From CAYGYG01 sp964354155 (lineage in GTDB: Bacteria > Hydrothermota > Tepidihabitantia > SM23-42 > CAYGYG01): a DNA stretch of 64,000 nt. Where the stretch lies: positions 1 to 64,000 of the forward strand of contig CAYGYG010000010.1 of assembly GCA_964354155.1 (NCBI GenBank). The letters run 5' to 3'. Under the pieces are notes generated by a model. The model was not told the DNA's origin and did no database searches. It saw only the letters and a list, made by a program, of their open reading frames with translations. Position numbers and translations under genes: made by a program. Within the stretch, counting starts at the first letter, position 1. Each line of letters begins with the position of its first letter. Shown piece by piece: positions 8,731 through 17,838 of the stretch.

Positions 8731-9008
8731 GGGACAGGGCACAGGAAAGAGGGCAGCGCCAAGGGCGCAGGGAATGGGAGAAAGGATGCAGGGGTGCGGA
8801 GGAGCGGGGGTGAAAGTAGCTGAAAGAGAGCGGATCAGACGATCGGCGAATCAGTGGGAAGATATCAGAGTAGCAGAAGATCAGATGCCGAAGGCAAGAG
8901 TATCCGTCTGCATCCGTGCCAATCTGTCTGAATCGTTCTTTCTATTGACATTTCGGATGGTTTTGGTATACTGACTACCGTGGTCATGAAAGGAGGCTCT
9001 AAAGCCCT
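8731..9008. other. Spacer between mnmA and rpsU
   Basis: A purine-rich stretch with no credible gene. 8830-8890 holds recurrent ATCAG pentamers at roughly 8- to 16-base intervals and the string GATGCCGAAGGCAAG, also seen in other islands of this window (37645, 41045, 59495). The last 65 bases hold the rpsU promoter and a strong ribosome site (AAAGGAGG at 8989-8996). Confidence 0.6.
8945..8972 (+). promoter_or_regulatory. Promoter of the rpsU cluster
   Basis: TTGACA at 8945-8950, 16 bases, TATACT at 8967-8972. The predicted leader is about 30 nt and contains AAAGGAGG, so rpsU is translated from an ordinary leader, unlike several other genes in the window. Confidence 0.8.
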
Positions 9009-9203
9009 ATGACAGGTATTGTCGTCTATAATGGCGAATCGTTTGAGAACGCCATGAGGCGCTTTCGCAAGGCCGTGGAACGAGCTGGTATCTTGAAAGA
9101 GATTAAGAAGCACCAGACGTTCGAGAAACCGAGCCAGAAGAGGAAGAGGAAGCTCATCGCCGCCCGGAAAAAGCAGTTCCGCAAGATGAAAGAAGAAGTT
9201 TAG
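9009..9203 (+). CDS. rpsU: 30S ribosomal protein S21
   Basis: A 64-residue basic protein with the S21 pattern GESFENAMRRFRKAVERAGIL and a lysine/arginine-rich C-terminal helix (KRKRKLIAARKKQFRK). S21 helps 30S subunits start on structured mRNA. It has a strong ribosome site and a clear promoter, and leads the mutS2-dnaG-rpoD run, as rpsU leads dnaG-rpoD in E. coli. Confidence 0.92.
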   Translation: MTGIVVYNGESFENAMRRFRKAVERAGILKEIKKHQTFEKPSQKRKRKLIAARKKQFRKMKEEV

Positions 9204-9302
9204 TTGTCTTGCCGACGTCCGAGCCGTCCCAAACCATAAGCTGATATTTTTCGGAGGACTTTTCACGCGTTGGCCAGAGCAGATCGAGCCAATCATTGAA
9301 CG

Positions 9303-11549
9303 ATGAATCGGCACGCCCTAGAAGTTCTTGAATTCCCCAAGGTTTTAGAACAGCTGGCCGAGTGCTGCTCGACTGGGCTGGGCCGGGATTTCGCCCGCCG
9401 ACTAACTCAGAAGATAGACCCGGCCGAGATCGCCCGTGACCATGACGAAGTCGAGGAGGTACTGAAGAGCGGGGTTACGGTAGAGTTCTACCAGCCATTT
9501 GAGCCGGACGAACTCGGGGGCAAGATTTGTTCCCCGGAATCTTGTCTGGGGGGCGATGATTTCAAAAAACTGCGGCCGTTCCTGGCGGGAGTCAGGAACG
9601 TCAAGGCGAAACTGGGCACTTGTTTGCTGAAAGGCATTACATCCGAGCTCAACGAATACCGGGAGCTCCTCGGCGATCTCGACCGGGTTTTCAGCGAGGA
9701 CGGCGAGCTCAGGCCTGATGCATCGCCGCGCCTGGTTCACCTGAAGAAATCGATGAACGAGACGCGACGCGTGATCCAGCAGGAACTCCAGGCCACGGTC
9801 AAGGAAAACGAACGACTGCTTTCGGATACGAACATAACGGTGCGCGGAGGCCGCTATGTCATTCCGCTTAAGGCCGCCCACCGGAGCATGATCAAGGGCA
9901 TCGTGCATGACTTATCAACTTCGGGTCAGACCGTATTCGTTGAACCTTTGACAACGATTGACGAGCAGAACCGGTACGCCGAACTCACCATCGAGGAACA
10001 GGAGGAGATCCGGCGGATACTTTTCGAGCTGACCGAAAGCGTACGGGGCCGGATCGATGGGATCGAGCAGGATATCGTTCGCATCAGCCGGCTCGACCTC
10101 ATTTTCGGGAAGGCCCGTTTCGCCGAACAGACCGGATCCCACCGGGTTGTGCTCGGCGCCGGGCGCAGGATTCGAATCAGGAAAGGACGGCATCCGCTCC
10201 TCGTATCCGTCTGTCGGGATGATCGCGAAGTCGTTCCCCTTGACCTGGAGCTTGACGGTTCGACCTCGGTGGTTGTGATTTCCGGTCCCAATGCCGGCGG
10301 CAAGACGGTGGCGCTCAAGACCATCGGGCTGCTGTCTTTGATGAATCAGACCGGACTGTTGGTCCCGGCTGATGAAGGAACCATGCTCCCGGTTTTCTCT
10401 CAGATTTTTGCCGACATCGGCGACGAACAGAGCATTGAAGAAGCGCGCTCGACTTTTTCGGCACATCTGGCCGTTGTCGGCGAGGCCATGAATCAGGCGG
10501 GCGGCACAAGCCTGGTCTTGCTGGATGAATTTCTGTCCCAGACTTCGCCCGACGAGGGCGCCGCACTCGCCTGTGCCCTGCTCGAGGAATTCGAACGGCG
10601 CCATGCTCTTCTCTTCACGACCACCCATAACGAGAAGGTGAAAATGTTCGTCCAGACCAAGTCCGGGATGAAGAATGCCGGAATGGAATTCAACGGGCGG
10701 CCCACCTACCGGCTCGTTCTGGATCTGCCCCAGGCCAGCAATGCTCTCAACATCGCCGCCCAGATGGGTATTGCCGAAGGACTCCTGAAGCGGGCACGTG
10801 AGTTTCTTGACCCGGCAATCTCTTCGTTCAACCAGCTACTCGAACAGCTGGCGATTGAGTCAAGCCGAGCCAAGAGTCTGCGCGAAGAGCTGGCCGTAAT
10901 GAAGAGCGAATACGAGGACCGGAGCGTGCGCTTGGGCGAAAGCGCACGGCGGGAAAGCGAGAGGATGCGCCAGGAGTTTGAAGTACTCGTCGAAAAGCAA
11001 CGGCGGGAATTCTCGATTCTGGTTCGGGAAATGAAAGCCACAAAGGCGTCCAAGCCGGCGGTGAAGAAGGCCGAGGCGTTCATCGCCGCAAGTCAGCAAG
11101 ACCTGGTCCGGCGCGAGCCGTACAACCCCGCCATTGGTGAAACGGTCTACGCGCCGCGCTACCATCTTCAGGGCGAGGTGCAAGCTTACGAGGACGGCAA
11201 GTATCTGGTGGCCGCCGAGAAGATGAAGATGTGGCTGGGGCCGGAAGATCTAGAGAAGGCGAAGACGCCGGACAAGAAGGCCGAACCGGTGGGCACGCCG
11301 GTTGAATTCGTGCCTGAGCTTTTTGTTCGCGGCAAGTACCGCGATGACATTTTTCCGCTACTCGAGCGCTTCATCTATGACGCGATCTGTCTCAATCAGA
11401 AACAGGTAAGGATTGTGCACGGCAAAGGCCAGGGGATCTTGCGCCGGACCGTTGCGCTTTACCTGAAAGGCGTCAAAGAGGTCAAGTCCTTCGGGCCGGC
11501 CGAGGCCGGGCAGGGCGGTGACGGCGTTACCGTCGTCGAGCTGAAATGA
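9303..11549 (+). CDS. mutS2: MutS2 family ATPase with C-terminal Smr domain
   Basis: A 748-residue protein. The MutS core and ATPase are clear: Walker A GPNAGGKT at residues 328-335, then DIGDEQSIEEARSTFSAHL and the Walker B LVLLDEFLSQTSPDEG. A long coiled coil (about 510-610) and a C-terminal Smr domain (about 670-748) with HGKGQG follow. The usual LDLRG motif of the Smr nuclease reads LFVRG here. MutS2 proteins act on stalled or collided ribosomes and on recombination intermediates, not in mismatch repair. No good ribosome site precedes ATG 9303. It overlaps dnaG by four bases. Confidence 0.94.
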   Translation: MNRHALEVLEFPKVLEQLAECCSTGLGRDFARRLTQKIDPAEIARDHDEVEEVLKSGVTVEFYQPFEPDELGGKICSPESCLGGDDFKKLRPFLAGVRNVKAKLGTCLLKGITSELNEYRELLGDLDRVFSEDGELRPDASPRLVHLKKSMNETRRVIQQELQATVKENERLLSDTNITVRGGRYVIPLKAAHRSMIKGIVHDLSTSGQTVFVEPLTTIDEQNRYAELTIEEQEEIRRILFELTESVRGRIDGIEQDIVRISRLDLIFGKARFAEQTGSHRVVLGAGRRIRIRKGRHPLLVSVCRDDREVVPLDLELDGSTSVVVISGPNAGGKTVALKTIGLLSLMNQTGLLVPADEGTMLPVFSQIFADIGDEQSIEEARSTFSAHLAVVGEAMNQAGGTSLVLLDEFLSQTSPDEGAALACALLEEFERRHALLFTTTHNEKVKMFVQTKSGMKNAGMEFNGRPTYRLVLDLPQASNALNIAAQMGIAEGLLKRAREFLDPAISSFNQLLEQLAIESSRAKSLREELAVMKSEYEDRSVRLGESARRESERMRQEFEVLVEKQRREFSILVREMKATKASKPAVKKAEAFIAASQQDLVRREPYNPAIGETVYAPRYHLQGEVQAYEDGKYLVAAEKMKMWLGPEDLEKAKTPDKKAEPVGTPVEFVPELFVRGKYRDDIFPLLERFIYDAICLNQKQVRIVHGKGQGILRRTVALYLKGVKEVKSFGPAEAGQGGDGVTVVELK

Positions 11550-13204
11550 TCACCAAGGAACAACTGGAAGAGATCCGGGAAAAAACGGATATCGCCGAGC
11601 TCATCGGCGAGTATCTGCCGCTCAAAAAAGTCGGCAAGAACCTGCGTGCCCTGTGCCCATTCCACAGCGAAAAAGACCCTTCCTTCTATGTCAACCCTGA
11701 GAAGAGAATATTCTACTGCTTCGGGTGTCAGGTCGGCGGCGACGCGCTCGCCTTTGTCATAAAGTACGAGAATCTTGATTTCCCCAGTGCAGTTGAGAAG
11801 CTGGGGAAGCGGGTGGGGATCAGCATAACCCGCGGTGTGGCTTTGGACAAGTACGAAGAGTACTTCGCGGCGAATGAATTCGCCGCCGTTTTCTTCCACT
11901 CGATTCTTGCCAAGGACTTGGGCCGTCGGGGCAACAGCTATTTCACGCACCGCGCGGTAACCCGGGAGACAATCGAACAGTTCCGCTTAGGCTATGCACC
12001 GGTCGGCGGGGGGCTTACTCGGGCGGCCAAACAGCAGGGGTTTGGGGTCGAAAAACTGATCAAGGTTGGATTGGTCACCGAGGATCGAACCTGGGAGCAC
12101 ATGCGCGACCGCGTCGTCTTTCCGATTTTCAATTTGGGCGGAAGGGTGATCGGTTTCGGCGGTCGCCGTATCGATGAGCGTAATGAACCTAAATACCTCA
12201 ATTCGCCCGAGAGCCCGGTTTTCAGGAAGGGCGACGGGCTTTTCGGGTTATATCAGGCGCGGGATTCGATCAAGCTTGCCAACATGGTTCTGCTGGTCGA
12301 GGGGTATTTCGACCACATCTCCCTTTTTCAAGCTGGAATTCTCAATGTCGTAGCCCCGCTCGGCACCGCTTTTACTGAGAACCAGGCCCGGCTTCTGAGC
12401 CGTTTCTGCAAGCGGGTGAGTATTTTCTTCGACGGCGACCTGTCCGGAATCAGAGCGGCCCTGCGCGCCATCGGTCTTCTCATCAGCACGCAGGTTGAGG
12501 TCAAGGTTGTGAGTTTGCCGAGTGACCGGGACCCCGACTCCTTCATCAGGGAGAAAGGCTCCGCCGGGGTGAATCAGCTGGTGACATCGGCCGTCGATTT
12601 TCTCGATTTCTACAAGCAAGCCAAGAGCTGCAAGAGTCTTGAAGACGAGATCGGCCTGATTAAGGAGATCGCGCAGATCCTGGGTCAGATCAATGATCCG
12701 ATTAGGTTCGAGAAATACATTAAGCACACTTCGAAACTATTTGAAATATCGGAAGATAGTCTAAAAAAAGAGATCCTCGGCAAGAAAAGAGAAGTCGCGC
12801 CGCCAAAACCTGCGGAGCGAGGACTGGAAATGATGATTCTGGCGCGCGCGCTGGCGTCCGAGGAATTGTTTGCAATTGCGAAGGATACGTTAACTTATGA
12901 GGATTTTGAAGATAAGCAGATTGCCGGGCTGTTCAAAGAGCTTGCCGGCCGAGCCAAAGTGGACTTCAACTCAGCGCTTGAGCTGCTGGAAGACGAGGCG
13001 AAGAGGAAGTCTCTTATCGACATTGGGGTGAGCGAAGAGAAGATCGATCGCCTGGCCTTTGACCGGATGGTCAAGAAGTTCAAACAGCAGCGGGAGGAGA
13101 AGCGGATCAAGAAACTGCTCAATGAAGCGGCCCGCAACAAGGACGAAAAGGCAATCCAGGAGTACCAGAGAAGGCTGTTGGAAATCAAGAAATTCTCTTT
13201 CTGA
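11546..13204 (+). CDS. dnaG: DNA primase
   Basis: A 552-residue primase that lays RNA primers at the fork. The N-terminal zinc finger uses Cys37, His40, Cys58 and Cys61 (CPFH and CFGC). The Toprim core has LLVEGYFD and the metal motif FFDGDLSG. The C-terminal part (after about 430) is helical and matches the DnaB-binding region in position; the partner dnaB is at 51091. The ATG overlaps the mutS2 stop (ATGA), so translation is coupled. Confidence 0.96.
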   Translation: MITKEQLEEIREKTDIAELIGEYLPLKKVGKNLRALCPFHSEKDPSFYVNPEKRIFYCFGCQVGGDALAFVIKYENLDFPSAVEKLGKRVGISITRGVALDKYEEYFAANEFAAVFFHSILAKDLGRRGNSYFTHRAVTRETIEQFRLGYAPVGGGLTRAAKQQGFGVEKLIKVGLVTEDRTWEHMRDRVVFPIFNLGGRVIGFGGRRIDERNEPKYLNSPESPVFRKGDGLFGLYQARDSIKLANMVLLVEGYFDHISLFQAGILNVVAPLGTAFTENQARLLSRFCKRVSIFFDGDLSGIRAALRAIGLLISTQVEVKVVSLPSDRDPDSFIREKGSAGVNQLVTSAVDFLDFYKQAKSCKSLEDEIGLIKEIAQILGQINDPIRFEKYIKHTSKLFEISEDSLKKEILGKKREVAPPKPAERGLEMMILARALASEELFAIAKDTLTYEDFEDKQIAGLFKELAGRAKVDFNSALELLEDEAKRKSLIDIGVSEEKIDRLAFDRMVKKFKQQREEKRIKKLLNEAARNKDEKAIQEYQRRLLEIKKFSF

Positions 13205-13523
13205 TTGATCAAGTGGGTAAACCAATACGTCCGGAGTTTGTCTATATTATATCTTCGTTGATGAGGGGTTGTTCTGTATTTATGAAGCTTAAGCTCCAAG
13301 TTGAGCTAAGTACACCACGGCTTTGCCGTTTGATACAGAATGAGTCACTCGAAACGCTATGTTCTGGCTTGTCAGGTCAGGACTAGCCCCAGCAGCCAAC
13401 TATCGGTAATGCATGGTTTGACAACACGAAGCGGCCGCGAGTTTTTATGATGGGCGGTACGGTCGTTGTTTCGAAAGTCGTTTTGGCACAGTGGTTTTTC
13501 GGCGCGGAAGGCACTGGAGGTCT
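13205..13523 (+). other. Non-coding interval dnaG-rpoD with RNA-like folds
   Basis: 319 bases with no supported gene. TTCTGTAT at 13272-13279 pairs with ATACAGAA at 13333-13340, and between them two smaller hairpins fit: CTTAAGCTC/GAGCTAAG (about 13288-13310) and ACGGC-TTT-GCCGT (13317-13329). This makes a three-way junction. A further hairpin at 13366-13388 (GGCTTGTC/GACTAGCC, one mismatch) follows. TATATT at 13243-13248 could be a -10, but no good -35 lies at the right distance. It could be an rpoD leader element or a small RNA. Confidence 0.5.
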
Positions 13524-15086
13524 ATGTACAAGGAACTGATTGATAAGATCGTAGCCAAAGGGTCCAAGACCGGCTATGTGACCCTCAACGATATCAACGA
13601 GATTCTGCCCGAGGGCATCCTGCCTCACCAGATTGACGAAATCCTGGCTCAGCTTTCCGGCAAGGGCATTCAGATCGTTGACTCCGAAGAGGTCGTGCCC
13701 GAAGTAAAGAAGAAGCCGACGATCATCACCCGGGCCGAAGAGCCAATCCGAGCCTACTTCAAGGAACTGGCGCACTACTCACTGCTCTCCAAGAGAGAAG
13801 AGACCGAACTGGCCCAGAAGATTGAAACCGGCTACCGCATGATCGAGCGGCAGATCTTTCATTTCTCCGGGATTCTTGAATTCCTCTTGGAGTACTGCCG
13901 GCTCGTCGAAGCCGGCAAGAAAACACTCGACCAAGTGTCGCGGGTCGAGCTCGAGGCGCTGCTCAATAAGCATACGCTCTGGCAGGAACGCCAGAAGTTC
14001 GTCCGACGCGTCAAGGCGATTGAACGCGAACTGCGCTCGCTGATTTCGATGTTGGGCGACAAGAGCCATCGCGTTTCCGAGGCGAAGATCTTCGAAAAAC
14101 GCGAGAAGATCTTGAAGAAGACTTCCCAGCTTTCGCTGCAGCCGAGCGTCATGAATCATATCATCCAGCACTTCAAGGATCATGTCGGCGAGCTGCAGAA
14201 GATCAACGAAAGGCTCAGGCTGATGCGGGGCAGTGATTCGAAGATCATCCGGCTGTTCAAGCGGCGCAAGCGCCAGATTGAGCGGATGCTGAGGGCCCGG
14301 AAAGACGGCTTCGGCAATGTCCTGGTCGTCATTAATTCATGGGAGGATGTCATCAGCCGGGCACGAAAAAGGATGATCGAAGGCAATATGCGGCTCGTCA
14401 TCAGCATTGCCAAGCGCTATGTGAACCGCGGTCTTGATTTCTCGGATTTGGTCGGCGAAGGCAATAACGGATTGATCCGGGCGGTGGAGAAATTCGACTA
14501 CCGCAAAGGTTACAAGTTCTCAACTTACGCCACCTGGTGGATTCGTCAGGCCATCAACCGCGCCATCGGCGACCAGGCGCGTACCGTCCGCGTACCGGCC
14601 CATGTTCTGGATACGATGAACAAGGTCGCCCGGGCCATGCGCGACATGGTGCAGGAACTGGGCCGTGAACCGACTGCCGAAGAAGTAGCACGTCGGCTTG
14701 ATATATCGATCGAAAAGGTTCGCATGGCGCACAATATTTCGCTCATCCCGATATCGCTTGACAAGCCTATCGATGACGAGGAATCGAGTTTCGTCGGTGA
14801 TTTCATCGGTGATCCGAGAGTCGAATCGCCGGCCCGTCAAGCCGCACTGGCGATCATCAAAGACCGCTTCTCTGAGGTATTGCACAGCCTGTCGCGGAGG
14901 GAAGAGAAAATAATCCGGCTCCGGTTCGGTCTCAACGACGGGTGCCCCAAGACGCTCGAAGAGGTGGGCCGGATGTTCAACATTACGCGGGAAAGGGTGC
15001 GGCAACTCGAAGCCAAGGCCCTCAAGAAGCTGCGCCATCCGGTACGTATCCGCCGGCTTGACCTTTACAAGGGATTGATCGGATAG
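13524..15086 (+). CDS. rpoD: Primary sigma factor RpoD (sigma-70 group 1)
   Basis: A 520-residue sigma factor starting MYKELIDKIV at ATG 13524, which has GGAGG at 13516-13520; an upstream GTG at 13491 lacks support. An N-terminal region 1.1-like part is followed by region 1.2 (EEPIRAYFKEL), region 2 (KFSTYATWWIRQAINRAI, for the -10), region 3 and region 4 (ITRERVRQLEAKALKKLRHP, for the -35). This is the housekeeping sigma factor expected to read the TTGACA/TATAAT promoters seen all over the window. The core-binding segment reads DLVGEGNNGLI, slightly unusual. Confidence 0.96.
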   Translation: MYKELIDKIVAKGSKTGYVTLNDINEILPEGILPHQIDEILAQLSGKGIQIVDSEEVVPEVKKKPTIITRAEEPIRAYFKELAHYSLLSKREETELAQKIETGYRMIERQIFHFSGILEFLLEYCRLVEAGKKTLDQVSRVELEALLNKHTLWQERQKFVRRVKAIERELRSLISMLGDKSHRVSEAKIFEKREKILKKTSQLSLQPSVMNHIIQHFKDHVGELQKINERLRLMRGSDSKIIRLFKRRKRQIERMLRARKDGFGNVLVVINSWEDVISRARKRMIEGNMRLVISIAKRYVNRGLDFSDLVGEGNNGLIRAVEKFDYRKGYKFSTYATWWIRQAINRAIGDQARTVRVPAHVLDTMNKVARAMRDMVQELGREPTAEEVARRLDISIEKVRMAHNISLIPISLDKPIDDEESSFVGDFIGDPRVESPARQAALAIIKDRFSEVLHSLSRREEKIIRLRFGLNDGCPKTLEEVGRMFNITRERVRQLEAKALKKLRHPVRIRRLDLYKGLIG

Positions 15087-15131
15087 TCGCCGCGCGGGGT
15101 GGTTGGCCGGATGTTCCGAAAGGGAGGTTAG

Positions 15132-16046
15132 ATGCTTCTACTCATCGTCGTAGCGCTGCTGCCCAGGGATGCGTACCACGACCTGAAGACGGGCGGAAAA
15201 CCGCTGGCCCTGGGTTACGCGGTGACCGCTCAGGCTGCCCATCCGACCAGCATCTTCTACAACCCGGCGAGCCTGTCCGCGGCCGAGCAAGGACTGTTGG
15301 TGACGCACTACGAAGGTGTCGGATTCGACAGTCTGGGTCGGATCAAAGGTCTTTCGCTGATTCTGCCCGAGCTTTGTCTGACCTACCTGGCGTTAGCCTC
15401 GGCCCGGCGCTATGAGCATACCGGTGACGTCCGCTCAGAATCATGGCAGGATGAGCGCTACAAAGTCGAGACGTACCTGGTGACCGTCACCTCGCGCACC
15501 GCCAATGCCGCTTTCACCGAAGGCGAACCGTTTTTGATCGGCCTCAACTTGAAATACTTGCGGGGTAGCTATAGCAACATCGAGTGGTCCTATACCGATT
15601 CGGCGTTTTTCAAGCCGAACTACACCGTAACCGACGGGGACGGCTATGGGTTTGATGCCGGTTTTCTGATTCGAGCTCAAAATTTCCAGATGGGGGTCAT
15701 GCTCAAGGACGTCTATTCGCGGATGAAATGGCACGACCTTGCCGTCGGATCGACTGAGAAGATCGATTTCATTCCCCGCGTCGGCGGCGCTCTGAACGTG
15801 GAGCGGGTGTCAATCCTGGTGGATATCCAGAAGGCCGGCAATGATCTGACTTTCCACGGCGGCGCGGAGCTGAACTGGAAAATCGGCCCGGTCGAGCTCT
15901 TGCCCCGCGGCGGCGCGATTTTCGAGCAGGATGAAGATGTGAGGTATACGGTGGGGGCGGGGATTGCCTTCCGTGGTCTCTTTGTCGATTTCGGCGCCGA
16001 TTTGAGTTCCAAGACCAACGCCCTGACGGTCGGCGTTGGAATGTAG
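15132..16046 (+). CDS. Outer-membrane beta-barrel protein, PorV/UPF0164-like
   Basis: A 304-residue protein with alternating beta-strand patterns and the motif TSIFYNPASLS near the N-terminus, typical of the FadL/PorV/UPF0164 barrels. PorV proteins shuttle cargo of the type IX secretion system at the outer membrane, which fits the four proteins in this window with a type IX-like C-terminal domain. The signal peptide is short (MLLLIVVALLP) and lacks a positive N-region. It has a GGGAGG site and starts 45 bases after rpoD, so it may share that transcript. The exact subfamily is uncertain. Confidence 0.65.
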   Translation: MLLLIVVALLPRDAYHDLKTGGKPLALGYAVTAQAAHPTSIFYNPASLSAAEQGLLVTHYEGVGFDSLGRIKGLSLILPELCLTYLALASARRYEHTGDVRSESWQDERYKVETYLVTVTSRTANAAFTEGEPFLIGLNLKYLRGSYSNIEWSYTDSAFFKPNYTVTDGDGYGFDAGFLIRAQNFQMGVMLKDVYSRMKWHDLAVGSTEKIDFIPRVGGALNVERVSILVDIQKAGNDLTFHGGAELNWKIGPVELLPRGGAIFEQDEDVRYTVGAGIAFRGLFVDFGADLSSKTNALTVGVGM

Positions 16047-16057
16047 TACGGTTCAGC

Positions 16058-16088
16058 ATCGGCCCGCCGTCGGCCGCGATTTTTATTT
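16058..16088 (+). terminator. Probable rho-independent terminator
   Basis: CGGCC at 16060-16064 pairs with GGCCG at 16072-16076, flanked by AT/GAT, and is followed by TTTTTATTT. It would end the rpoD-porV-like transcript just before the next promoter at 16091. Confidence 0.5.
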
Positions 16089-16090
16089 CC

Positions 16091-16118
16091 TTGACTTTAT
16101 CCCGAAGCCCGCTACAAT
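16091..16118 (+). promoter_or_regulatory. Promoter of the FG-GAP repeat protein
   Basis: TTGACT at 16091-16096, 16 bases, TACAAT at 16113-16118, followed by a leader with TTTAGGAGG directly before the start. Confidence 0.75.
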
Positions 16119-16140
16119 TGCGTGCTAACATTTAGGAGGC

Positions 16141-17838
16141 ATGATGAAGGCAATCCTTTCCGTTCTGATGTCGGCGGCAATGGCCGGATTGATGAATGGG
16201 GCAATTCCCCTGCCCGCAACGCCGTCGTGGATTTCGGTGGACAATGACTACGCGACGGGCGGTGCGCTCTATGACGTAACGATGGATGGTTGGGTCGATT
16301 TTTGCACCGGCAACGGTAATGACATGGCTTCCAACACCAACGCGATCTACGTCAACGTAAGCGGCACGCTCGAAGCAACCGCAAGCTGGCGTTCGATGGA
16401 GACCGGTTATTTTTCTCACCTCTACATCGGTGATGTCGACAACGACGGCCGTCCCGATATGGCGGTTGCTTACCTGGGCAGCGGTAGCGGGAATCAGGGC
16501 CCGACGCGCATCTACCGGAATACCGGTACTGGTCTTAACCGCACGGCCTGGTGGACGTCAACCGACCAATACAACGCGTTCGACTGTTCGTTCGGCGACG
16601 TAGACTTAGACGGCGATCTTGATCTGGCGGTGGCGTGCGGCGATGCTTACTCAGGGCTTCGATCGCCAACCCGGGTCTATCGGAATAATGCTGGAACAAT
16701 CGAGACAAACCCTTACTGGACATCGATCGATGATTCAGCCGGTGATGCCTGCCGTTGGGCCGATTTGAACAACGATGGCTATCTTGATCTGGTTGTTGGT
16801 TATCGCAGGAAATTTGCGGTCTTCAGAAATATAAGTGGAACCTTAGAACGAACCGCATCCTGGACGAATACAACCGTGGGCTGGGTTTTGCGACTTGCCG
16901 TAGGAGACTATAATAAAGACGGCTGGATTGATGTGGCGGTAGCATCAAATGCACAGACTGGCGACCCGAATAGTATTAAGGTATTTAAGAATATCAGTGG
17001 CACCCTTGAGACGAATGCCTCATTTACGGCCTGGACAACGAGACAATATTCTTCCTGCGTTGAATGGGGCGATCCAAACAACGATGGCTGGCTTGACCTT
17101 GCCGCGGGCGGATGGTGGGAACCGGTCGCGGTCTTCGAAAACACCGGAGGTACTCTCAATACCACTCCGGCCTGGTCCTGGAACGGCGGCAGCAATCTCG
17201 TTTGTGAAACCGTAATGTGGAACGATGTGCGCCGACGGTTTGTTGTCCCGGTCAGTGACTTGAGGAGCGGCAACGGAACCCGCAAGCTCTTTTATTTCAC
17301 CTACCATCCGATCCAGTCATTCACTGAAGTCCGGGTCAACAACAATCCGGTTCCGCTGGCTGACTTCTGCTATGATCCGTTGACCGGATGGATTGCTTTC
17401 AGGAATGCACCGCCGGTCGGCACCAATAACATCGAGATCCGCTATACGTACAGCCGCAGTCCGGACCTCGGTGTGACCAACTGGACCCGTGCCGTGGGCA
17501 ACTACCTGTTCAGCAATCAGACCGAAGTGAGCGAAGAGGGGCTGGCACAAGCGGCCGCGGCCCGCGCATCGCTTGAGGTCTTGCCCAATCCGTTCGCCGG
17601 GCCGGCGCGGATCACTATGAACCCCGGGGTCGGTGCCCGGAGTATGGGGCTCAGAGTTTTCGACCGGTCGGGCCGGCTGGTGAAGACCTTTGACCTGGCT
17701 GCCATCGCGTCGGGACCCGCCGTGATTTCTTGGGACGGCCGGGACGACCAGGGCAAGAGACTGCCGGCTGGAGTCTACATTGTTGAATTGCTGACCGATC
17801 GGAGTCGAGTCAGCAAGAAGATCGTCATCACCAGATAG
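16141..17838 (+). CDS. Secreted FG-GAP/VCBS repeat protein with type IX-like C-terminal domain
   Basis: A 565-residue exported protein. After a signal peptide it has at least five calcium-binding repeats of the form DxDxDGxxD (DVDNDGRPDMAV, DVDLDGDLDLAV, DLNNDGYLDLVV, DYNKDGWIDVAV, DPNNDGWLDLAA), the pattern of FG-GAP beta-propellers. The last 85 residues (LPNPFAG... SWDGRDDQGKRLPAGVYIVEL) are a FlgD-Ig/type IX sorting-like domain. The likely site is the cell surface; the ligand is unknown. ATG 16144 is an equally good start given the position of AGGAGG. The 3' end overlaps the convergent gene by 11 bases. Confidence 0.85.
   Translation: MMKAILSVLMSAAMAGLMNGAIPLPATPSWISVDNDYATGGALYDVTMDGWVDFCTGNGNDMASNTNAIYVNVSGTLEATASWRSMETGYFSHLYIGDVDNDGRPDMAVAYLGSGSGNQGPTRIYRNTGTGLNRTAWWTSTDQYNAFDCSFGDVDLDGDLDLAVACGDAYSGLRSPTRVYRNNAGTIETNPYWTSIDDSAGDACRWADLNNDGYLDLVVGYRRKFAVFRNISGTLERTASWTNTTVGWVLRLAVGDYNKDGWIDVAVASNAQTGDPNSIKVFKNISGTLETNASFTAWTTRQYSSCVEWGDPNNDGWLDLAAGGWWEPVAVFENTGGTLNTTPAWSWNGGSNLVCETVMWNDVRRRFVVPVSDLRSGNGTRKLFYFTYHPIQSFTEVRVNNNPVPLADFCYDPLTGWIAFRNAPPVGTNNIEIRYTYSRSPDLGVTNWTRAVGNYLFSNQTEVSEEGLAQAAAARASLEVLPNPFAGPARITMNPGVGARSMGLRVFDRSGRLVKTFDLAAIASGPAVISWDGRDDQGKRLPAGVYIVELLTDRSRVSKKIVITR

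Noticed and set aside
8774..8974. 66-codon frame before rpsU.
   Set aside because: It runs through an ATCAG-rich repeat stretch and the rpsU promoter; composition is not coding-like.
13371..13400. CAGGTCAGG...AGCAGCCAAC resembles the core of bacterial 4.5S (SRP) RNA.
   Set aside because: The loop between the two arms is ACTAGCCCC, not the GGAA tetraloop with its closing pairs, and the flanks do not form the long hairpin.
16058..16088. Attenuator for the FG-GAP gene.
   Set aside because: The hairpin lies upstream of that gene's promoter, so it can only act on the preceding transcript.
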